Assembly (NCBI GenBank): GCA_964017155.1
Contig: OZ024862.1
Coordinates: 39,303,675-39,367,674, forward strand
From: Oasisia sp. SBJ-2009
Lineage: Eukaryota; Annelida; Polychaeta; Sabellida; Siboglinidae
Direction of reading: 5' to 3'
Length of the DNA stretch: 64,000 nucleotides
The notes beneath the pieces are model-generated. The model worked only from the letters and a program-made list of their open reading frames with translations, had not been told where the DNA came from and ran no database searches. Made by a program: the position numbers and the translations under genes. Positions 56,125 to 64,000 of this stretch are shown here, in pieces (the stretch's first letter is position 1; the number at the start of each line of letters is the position of its first letter).

Positions 56125-56545
56125 TGAATATATTGTTCATGGCTCCAAGAATGGTTTATTGTACTATAATTAACTTACTTTGGAGCATAATGTCGAAGAT
56201 GAGTACGACGTTTCGCTCCGTCAGCAATGGACCTGGTTCACGTACTGGAGATTTCGGCGGGATAATTTGATTGTAGATTGCAGGCAGATGGTATCCCTGA
56301 TCTCTGTTCATGGTAGGGGCTCTCTGTCTGATGTATATGGCCTCCTTCACTTTTCTCTTGTGCCAGGTGGATTCACGGGTGAGTATTTTGGTGTTCTTCA
56401 TGGAAACTGAGTGTCCTGTGGCCCGGCAGTGATCTCCTACTCCTGTTGGTTTGTCCAGGTTTGTGTGTGCTTTGAATCTCTGGCTGAGTGTTCTCTTGGT
56501 TTCGCATTATGCTCCAAAGTAAGTTAATTATACTACAATAAACAC
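56125..56545 (-). mobile_element. Penelope-like element fragment with inverted flanks
   Basis: The central coding remnant is bounded by inverted sequences: taattaacttactttggagc (about 56167-56186) and gctccaaagtaagttaatta (about 56510-56529). The left flank extends through caagaatggtttattgtac, matching copies at 59475-59592 and 60235-60350. The arrangement resembles the terminal repeats of Penelope-like retroelements, with nearly all of the element missing. Confidence 0.75.
56156..56507 (-). pseudogene. C-terminal GIY-YIG endonuclease remnant of a Penelope-like retroelement
   Basis: Open on the minus strand for about 115 codons to a stop at 56156. Recognisable words, N to C: TLSQRFKAHTNLDKPTG, DHCRATGHSVSMKNTKIL, RKVKEAIYIRQRAPTMNRDQ, YHLPAIYNQIIP. 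The spacing ATGH ... E.W..RK.KEA..I....P..N.D.G..L..I is the C-terminal half of the endonuclease fused to Penelope-type reverse transcriptases. No reverse transcriptase or start is present, so this is a fragment. Confidence 0.8.
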
Positions 56546-57160
56546 AGTCAATGTTGGGGTGATTGGAGTTTCCACAGTTTTAAATGGCAGTCAGTAGAAT
56601 GACTTGAGACTGCAGCTGGATCAACGAAGACTTATTTTCATGACTTATCAGTGAAACTATCTAGATGACACATCTGGTGTTAACAGTTTGTGGTTTTTCA
56701 GGTTAATGAGCAAATTCAATTTTACAAAGTAAAATTATCTGGCATGGTGAACTCATAAGAATATTATTGACAATTTAATGATCTCGTGGTGAACCGTGTG
56801 TCATAAGATATGATCGACTTGGCTGTGAGTTGTTGCTGACATGATTAAATATTGCTGTCATATTTTCACAATCTGCATACGCCAACAGAACTCCTCTTAA
56901 TGTCATGTTGATGTGGAAATACTAGAATTGTTGCACACTAGTGTCTGTTGATAGCACCAATATCAGTCGGCAAAAATGTGCTTAAGAAAAGTCAGACAAA
57001 ATATCTTGCTTACTTACCAGGTAAATACATCATTACAAGCATCTCCTGTTCATCCATACATAAAGCTGGTTGCTTCTGTACAGATAATCAGAACTTCGTT
57101 TTTTGTGGTATGCTGTTTTTACGCTAGGCGGTTTCTCCCTTGTCCCAGCCCTGAGGCGAT

Positions 57161-57609
57161 GTAAGACCACAATAAGGTGTTCATCCGCCATTACCCGACC
57201 AAAGAGTACCCTATAAAAACAGCATTATGCAGGTTGTCTGAATTTCTGTGAGCACATATGTAGTGTGGAGTGAGTAGAAATGACGTTTTTGTGCAGCGTG
57301 GCATCAGAGCTGTCAAATTATGACAGCTATCAGTCGGTGCATTTCTGCATATTAATACAGTCATCATTTTGCTTGGTGATGTAACCAGGGACAATCCGTG
57401 GGTGGTTCAAGCAGAAATGGAGGGGTATAAGGCTTGAAAGAAATTTGTGGGAGCCTGAGGTATTAAAGGTTAACGAATTATTCACTGAACGTCTGTCTAT
57501 GGAGGGTAAATATGCTGTGAAATTGTCAATACCAGATCTCATCAAGATTAGTAGGAAATGAAAGAAACGTTATAATGGTCAACTATGGAAAATGCAAATG
57601 TGGTCTGAC
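57161..57609. mobile_element. 449-bp interspersed repeat with short inverted ends, copy 2
   Basis: Matches 19809-20250 along its length, starting gtaagaccacaataagg and ending gcaaatgtggtctgac. Confidence 0.75.
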
Positions 57610-57619
57610 TCCAGGTGGT

Positions 57620-59130
57620 TTAGGGTTATGTAACAAAAGGTAATGTCGCTGTGACAATTACGCACAATGCCACACACACTGGTGATTTGCTTGTGCATTG
57701 TCACAGATGTCGTAGAGTCGTTGTGGGGTAAGTTTCTGAGAAGGCCGGCTTTTTGCACAGAAAATAAGTCGTTTGTGGCAGCTCCATGACGCCACCTGGA
57801 GCAGAATGAACTCGATGCGGATGATTGGCAGACTCGGTCCTGAGGGGGTCAGCCTCGCAGGGCTGGTAATCCTGTCCAGTCTGTGTGGTAATCCCGCATA
57901 TTTGGTTGGTTACCTTGCTGTATGTATGATAATCCTTCCTGTCAAATGCTCGCCGGTCGTCTTAGGACGCAGGGTGTTGTCCATCCCTATAGCAGGGGTT
58001 GTCTTATGGACATACTTTGAATTTTGTCCGTTTTATGTATTCGGTTTTTTTTTGTGTTGTGACTTTTACTTAAATGAAATTATTTTACTTATGTCTTGAT
58101 ATTAACTTGTTACTTGCGCTGTTTTTGTGATCTGTATTATTATGTATATGTAAGGATACATTTTGTTATGACTTGACTGCAATGTAAATGGTTAATTGCC
58201 AATGACTGTAATAATAGTAGATATAAAGAAATATGTCACCAAATGGGGTGGGGGTTTTCAAGAGTCTCCACTGGTGGTTTTGCAGTGAATCAGGTAACAC
58301 CACTGAGTTAGCAGGGTGCCTGTTTGAGGCTGACAGTGGTGACTGGGAAGTGATTTGTCACATGGTGGGGTGTATATACAGAGGGTGTGGGGTGTTTGTG
58401 CTCAGTAGGTGATGTCAACTGAGGGTTGGGGGTGTCAACCCTGCTGTGATGGTAGAGATGACTTTGACAGCATGGACAGTACCTGTATTTAGTCTGAGAA
58501 AAGCACAGGGGATGTCTTACATAGATAATTAGCTGTAATATCACTTGATTGGCATTGGAATAGCAACTGTGTGAAGTGACTGTGACAGAATAACAGGTTT
58601 CTTTGCATTTTCTTTAAATGGGGTGTAAATGATTGAAAGTGTAGTTGAAACCAGTTTGTAACTGCACACGCAGTGTTTGTCAAAGGCAGTAAGAACCAGC
58701 CAGACTGTGTTTCCATCATAGATATTCAACTCTGTAGTGTTCATTACTCTTGTGGGACCATACAGTCCAATCTGTTCTACGAGATATGTAACATATACGT
58801 GCCATAAAACCACCATTCTTAGATTATTTATGAATAACAAAGATTGTGCAAATGTGCCTGGATCATTTGGATTTCAATATTATTGTAATCAAAACCCACA
58901 GATATCAATTTATGCCCCTGTCTGATACAGTTCACTGCTGTGGGGAAAGAAAATAAAGATGGCAGTAAAAACGGAATAAACCTTGTGAACTCAGTGTTAA
59001 TGTGTGGCACCAAAGTGGTCATACTAGTGACATTGAAAGCCAGCCACAGCAAACATAAGGTTCCCATCACAGAAATCATGCAGAAAACAGATAAGTAAAA
59101 GACATTAATTAACCTAGAAACAAACAAAGA
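57620..59130. other. No gene recognised
   Basis: A 108-codon plus-strand frame (57773-58099) becomes hydrophobic and AT-driven toward its end and has no recognised family. Nothing else supported. Confidence 0.4.
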
Positions 59131-59143
59131 TGACACATTTGCA

Positions 59144-59235
59144 TGTGCGTGTGGGTGTGGGTGTGGGTGTGTGTGTGTGTGTGTGTGTGTGTGGTGTATG
59201 TGTGTATGTATGTACAAACTGTATGTGTGCATGCA

Positions 59236-59280
<45 letters not shown>

Positions 59281-59317
59281 CACTTTATTTAGACACTAAA
59301 ATCCAAAGTAATATATA

Positions 59318-59393
<76 letters not shown>

Positions 59394-59396
59394 TTA

Positions 59397-59429
<33 letters not shown>

Positions 59430-59430
59430 T
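59144..59430. repeat. Compound (GT)n / (TA)n microsatellite
   Basis: GT-rich 59144-59195, then two long TA runs separated by about 40 bp of unique sequence (acactttatttagacactaa). Confidence 0.96.
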
Positions 59431-59474
59431 CAATATCGTTCTTCGACAACATGAACGAGAGGTCTTAAAACTGT

Positions 59475-59592
59475 GAACAAGGCCCGTAGATGATGGGTCG
59501 AAACATCGTACCTCATCTTCATCAATTAAGCTCCAAAGTAAGTTAAATTATACTACAATGAACCATTCTTGGAGCCAGGAACAATATATTCA
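59475..59592 (+). mobile_element. Penelope-like element terminal fragment
   Basis: gaacaaggcccgtagatgat through ctccaaagtaagttaaatta to aacaatatattca matches the right arm at 60235-60350 and, inverted, the left flank at 56125-56222. Confidence 0.7.
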
Positions 59593-60154
59593 GTAAAGAT
59601 GACACAGTTGTGGATGACCACAGTTCTAGTCTCTGTCAGTTAACATTGACCCCTCCAAGCTGTCTGGATTGACCGCCACAAACGCGGTTTAGATTATACA
59701 CAGACTGCAGTCCAGTTTCTAGGACTCATAAAGTGGATTCCGATTGAGCAGCTTAGTCAAACTTGTGACAGGCAGGTGTTGAATTCCCCAATCACGACTG
59801 ACGGTCAGGCAAAAATTGACTAATCGTCATCTTTCATAGCAGTGTCCAGCGCCCCGAAAGGCCAGGATGTTTCTGGTGACCGGTGTCCACAGCGATTACA
59901 AACGATTAATGTTTGATGAGTCTGTAAATACAGACCAGGATGCGGAGTGGTTTTGTCTCCTTCCCATATGGAGGTGATGGATGGTCATGTCGCATGGAAT
60001 CTAACTGCATCTGAGTCTCTAAATAGACGTGGTGGGGTGCTCATTTGTCCGAGGATTTGATTGGCAGGCCATGCTGACACTGTGTTCACCAGTGGATGAA
60101 TGCCAATGTCGTGTCCAACTCCAGCTTTGTCTCTAGTACATTGTTTGATTTATT

Positions 60155-60312
60155 GTATAATTTAACTTACTTTGGAGCTTAATTGTCAAAGATGAATACA
60201 ACGTTTCGACCCGTCATCTACGGGCCTTGTTCGTGAACAAGGCCCGTAGATGACGGGTTGAAATGTCGTATTCATCTTTGACAATTAAACTCCAAAGTAA
60301 GTTAAATTATAC
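60155..60312. repeat. 158-bp palindrome made of two inverted Penelope-type ends
   Basis: Arms of 78 bp (60155-60232 and 60235-60312) differ at about four positions and are separated by two bases. Each arm runs from gtataatttaacttactttgg to cgggccttgttc. The right side continues with the same flank as 59475-59592 (ccattcttgaagccatgaac). Confidence 0.92.
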
Positions 60313-60359
60313 TACAGTAAACCATTCTTGAAGCCATGAACAATATATTCAATATTGTT

Positions 60360-61315
60360 TGATTTGATTGGGCAATTTTAAGATGATGCAAGTTAGTAAT
60401 GTCTGTTCTGTTGAATCATGTTTTCTGTTGCTATAAATAGGTAGCTCTAACTGTATTGGACAAAAACGAAGTACTGATGGTGTGTCAAATTTGCCTTAGG
60501 ATATTTTGAATCATCGTTCTAAATTGTAAGTACTTAGTGCTAAACAATGTTTCTAACGATACATCCAGGTTTGTGTTTGTGAACTGCACTGATTTGATGA
60601 TTTCCAGTTTTTAGCAAGTAAATTTGGCAAAATCTTAAGATGGTGTATAGCTGTGTTGTCATTTGTCACAAGTTAACTGTTTAAAGGTCATCATGTAAGT
60701 CCAGCAAACAAAATTCGGATTGCGCCCAAAACAGGTTAATTAAGAACTGCTGGTGTAGATCGTTATCTATCCACACAGATCATCCTTATCAGTAAAAAAT
60801 GGGTTACATGCATGTGACCATGCACGTGCATATGTTGATCTGCACGTGCATGCTTGATTTTTTTAAGGACAAAATAAATAAACGAAACAGAAATGTTGAC
60901 ACAACACACCCCTGGTGGCTGATCCGTGCTATCTGCGATGCTGTTTACACTGCAATGGTTTTGTCTGTTTTACAAGACCTCACTTGTGATGTCGACTGGC
61001 AGGCCATGCTGGCACGTGTCACTTGGAGACACATCAGGTTGACCAATATTGCCAGATTTTCCGCATGGTATGTAAACACACCCAAAGCAGTCACGTCATC
61101 CTAGCATCCTACAAAGTCGATCCGACGAACCGATCATAAAATTGCAGTTACATTTCGACAGGACCCGCATGGATAATGGCCACTGTTTGGTGCTGGGCAA
61201 TGCCACCCCATTAGCGCAATTCTGCTGGATAATTATTCTCTTTCATTGCGATCAAATTGGTCCCCTGCGAGAGCGATTGTCCGACATTGACAGATGCTCT
61301 GTCAGTGCGAACCAT
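60360..61315. other. No gene recognised
   Basis: Short plus-strand frames only (60799-61104, 61142-61375), no recognised similarity. Confidence 0.4.
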
Positions 61316-61317
61316 CG

Positions 61318-61749
61318 TCATACAGGGCTGAGTAACTTCATCATGTGGCACTGCGAAAGAGTCGTTAGTTTCTGATCGTTGTTAGTTTCGTTGGCGGTGC
61401 AGTCTATTTCTGTCTGTCTGTCCGTCTTCAGAGGCAGATGGCAGTCGGTAGTCGTCGGCCAAGATACTGGCCGAAACAGGGCAGGCGGCTGGCAAGGTCT
61501 GGTACTGCTAGACAGTAGACAGACGTCCTGACAATAAATCGTAGATTCCGTAAAGGCATTCTGCGTATTCATCCCGTGATAAATCTCAATGAACAGTTTC
61601 TCTGCCTCCTCAGTCCGCTGTGATTCTGAAAAAATGAACTGAGTCGGGTCTACCACAGTGACAGGGATATGCTCTTGACGTTTATGTTTTACTGTTATAT
61701 TTTTGCTGTCACTTAGAGCAGACGAAAGCGACCCATGTTTTGTAGTCAT
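61318..61749 (-). CDS. Doubtful 143-codon ORF, unknown product
   Basis: Starts with ATG at 61749 on the minus strand and runs to a stop at 61318. The composition is balanced and hydrophilic (TQFIFSESQRTEEAEKLF), without the low-complexity bias of most frames nearby. There is no signal peptide, membrane segment or motif I recognise. It overlaps a 77-codon plus-strand frame. It could be a terminal or single exon, a transposon remnant or chance. Confidence 0.22.
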   Translation of the reverse strand: MTTKHGSLSSALSDSKNITVKHKRQEHIPVTVVDPTQFIFSESQRTEEAEKLFIEIYHGMNTQNAFTESTIYCQDVCLLSSSTRPCQPPALFRPVSWPTTTDCHLPLKTDRQTEIDCTANETNNDQKLTTLSQCHMMKLLSPV

Positions 61750-61795
61750 GGGCCATTAGTAAGGGCTTGAGACACTTCACTTGAAATTGTGCACT

Positions 61796-62158
61796 ACAAA
61801 GTATCCACCATCGACTTTACGAAGTATCCATTCATTATTGACTACGAAGTATCCACTATCGACTGCACAAAGTATCCACTATCGACTGTACGAAGTATCC
61901 ACTATCGACTGTACGAAATATCCACTATTGACTGTACGAAGTATCCACTATCGACTGTACAAAGTATCCACTATCGACTGTACGAAGTATCCACTATCGA
62001 CTGTACGAAATATCCACTATTGACTGTACGAAGTATCCACTATCGACTGTACAATGTATCCACTATCGACTGTACGAAGTATCCACTATCGACTGTACGA
62101 AATATCCACTATTGACTGTACGAAGTATCCACTATTGACTGTACAAAGTATCCACCAT
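61796..62158 (+). repeat. 23-bp minisatellite, about 15-16 copies
   Basis: The unit gtacgaagtatccactatcg-act repeats with small variants (cgaaatatcc, attgact, acaaagt). Variants recur in blocks, which suggests copying of multi-unit segments. Confidence 0.96.
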
Positions 62159-62164
62159 TGTGTG

Positions 62165-63060
62165 GTCGAGATGGAATCTATATCTGATGGATTTCTAATC
62201 ACGAACAGGCGTTTGGACATCTGCAGTTGTGCTGACATCTGCAGCCACAAGAACATCTGCAGCCATAGAATGTATGTTGACTGTGGGAAAATGTTGCGTC
62301 AAAGGAAATAAGGTGTGAAAGGAAGGGGATGTTTATAGGGTGTTGGGTTTCGGGGAAGAGCCATGGACAGGTGGGGAAGGGATGTACTGTACAGCCTTCA
62401 ACGGGATGATGAATTACATTTGCGTGACATTCCTTTCATGCAGTCGTGTTACTGGGTATTCATACCCAAGAAACCTTAGTGTGGCATATGGATGTTCATA
62501 GTTACAGAGATTGAAATTTAGAGAAAAAATGAAAGAACGATGTTTCTGTTGTAAAAATGTATACCTTGTTGGGGACAGTTTTACCATAGTATGTTTTTGT
62601 ATTTATTTCTTGTGCGCAATCTTAGTTGTCAGTTTGGGGGTCTGAAAAATGCTCATCACCATAAATTGGTTGATGGGTCTTTTCCTGGAATGTTATTTGC
62701 AACTTTTTCTAAGAAATTATTTATGGCCAAATTGTGCATACTCATGATTAAAACATAATAATGATCTCTATTAGCTACAAGAGTAATCAAATATGATTTG
62801 ATTTTTATGATTTGAAGTCCTATTAGTAATCATGTGTAATTGGCCAAAATGCCATACATCTGCCATTACAGCTGTATTATATTTATTATCATTTGTACAG
62901 GGGGGGGAATGAAACTCCGGTTCATCCCCTCGGTACTAGATGTCACCAGTAGCCTGTTGTGGCACGCATGACTTAATTAGACAATTTCGTAGGGAGACTT
63001 TTCTAATCAGCCTCGGTCGCTTATTGGTATTGTAAATCTGCACATGTCACTCGGGAGCTG
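62165..63060. other. No gene recognised
   Basis: AT-rich sequence with a short poly-G run near 62900. Confidence 0.45.
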
Positions 63061-63660
63061 TGGACTTACTAAGTGCAGTGTGCATGCATGCCGGAGCCAG
63101 GAGCCGGAGCCGTGCATCATGTGACAGCTGCCAGTCAGAAACATGACAGTGAAAACACGCGCTTGATGTTATCTCTGCCCGTGTTGCAACCGTCGGTTGG
63201 CCGGCCACTCACCGCTACCGTTATGTCTACTTTGCATCGCAGACAGGAACAATGCACTTCTGACTGACGAACGTGTTTACGCCCGCACGCATGCAAATGC
63301 GTCACTTTTGCGTTTGCACGGTAGTTAGACGGTATTGATTGGCTGGTCACTTGCGGAGTTCCCCACTTGCTGGTGTCCACGGCTCGCACAGAGCAAGGCA
63401 GGCGGGAGGGAGGGATCGCATCGAGGCAGTCTGCAGGCACATGCCGCAAGAGGTTGTCTCAACTCTCAAGGGAAGAGGCTATTAGATGTATCGCACGGAC
63501 TAGTTGCATTCGTATGTAAGAGGCGAAGGCGGTCCGTTCCGCCATCTGACATTGCTGAGTGAGGCGACGACGGCTTCGACATCACCAAGTTGCTCTATTC
63601 ATCTCTGTCTCTCTTCACTGGTCTCAATCTGCTGCGTCCCAGGCAAGTCACTTTCTTCGT
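63061..63660. promoter_or_regulatory. CpG-rich patch, possible promoter or first exon
   Basis: CG-rich sequence (gttggccggccactcaccgc, cgtttacgcccgcacgc, gcgacgacggcttcgac) stands out from the surrounding AT-rich DNA. Short frames occur on both strands but none is supported. It may be the 5' end of a gene continuing past the window. Confidence 0.25.
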
Positions 63661-64000
63661 CTTCTGTGGGCTCCGTAGTTCACTCCACAGTTTGGGCATC
63701 ACAGATTCAAAACTAATAGAATAAAACAGCTCTCTAGTGGTGGCTTTATCTTGGTAATTATTTCTATGCATTGTAGATCAGTCTCTTCTATTAGCTAAAT
63801 GGGTGGACCATAAGTCGGTACCCTGTAGAGCTGCAACTTCAGTTGAGTGCTTATTTATGTTGCAAATGTAATTTCTTGTAGAAAATAGACTTGTTTTGTC
63901 TTATAAATTAATTCAGTTGACTAGTTCTCTGTTGCTAATCTAGAATGGCCAGTAGACTTGTGTTCTTGTCTCGTAAACTAACGTAGAGAATGTCTAAAGG

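Noticed and set aside
61796..62158. CRISPR-like regular array
   Set aside because: Units are directly contiguous with no unique spacers, and the genome is eukaryotic; it is a minisatellite. The same applies to 51361-51695.

Overview
This is a stretch of animal nuclear DNA, most likely from an invertebrate and plausibly a marine one. The signs are one gene split by GT-AG introns of 0.6 to 8 kb, an AT-rich background, abundant (TA)n, (AC)n and (GT)n microsatellites, several minisatellites, tRNA-derived SINEs, a hAT-type MITE family, Penelope-like and non-LTR retrotransposon fragments, and a very low density of real coding sequence. No bacterial, viral or plasmid features were seen. The phylum cannot be fixed from the sequence alone.

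The one confidently recognised gene is on the + strand from about 5.3 to 25.6 kb. Nine coding exons join with consistent phases (375+133+106+148+157+171+123+87+305 = 1605 nt) into a 534-residue cation diffusion facilitator transporter. Both metal-site motifs are DxxxD (D278/D282 in TM2, D387/D391 in TM5). That pattern marks the Mn-transporting CDF branch (plant MTP8-11 type) rather than the Zn branch. Exon 3 was found inside sequence that is open on the opposite strand; its phase and splice sites fit exactly. The most unusual feature of the gene is at the end of exon 4. There a 45-bp block holding the end of the exon plus its 5' splice site is repeated in tandem, giving three identical in-frame donors in the TM1 coding region.

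Region by region: 1-5.3 kb holds a large compound microsatellite (0.76-1.22 kb), a CpG-rich patch and a 440-bp foldback element, with no recognisable gene. 5.3-25.6 kb is the CDF gene; its introns carry a hAT MITE, SINEs, LINE scraps, an 845-bp pentamer satellite and a pogo-like MITE beside the last branch site. 25.6-41 kb is repeat-rich intergenic or intronic DNA with one isolated exon-like segment (38022-38133). 41-41.5 kb is a CpG-rich, promoter-like patch. 41.9-55 kb is dominated by minisatellites, SINEs and a degenerate minus-strand LINE. 56-60.4 kb holds Penelope-like fragments, including a GIY-YIG endonuclease C-terminus and a 158-bp palindrome. 61-64 kb has a doubtful minus-strand ORF, a 23-bp minisatellite and a CpG-rich patch near the window end.

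No undescribed multi-gene system was found. The items best worth follow-up are the triplicated splice donor in the CDF gene, the hAT MITE family (six near-complete copies plus one fragment; five copies have perfect 8-bp target duplications), the Penelope-derived palindromes, and the two-letter patterning of the pentamer satellite.
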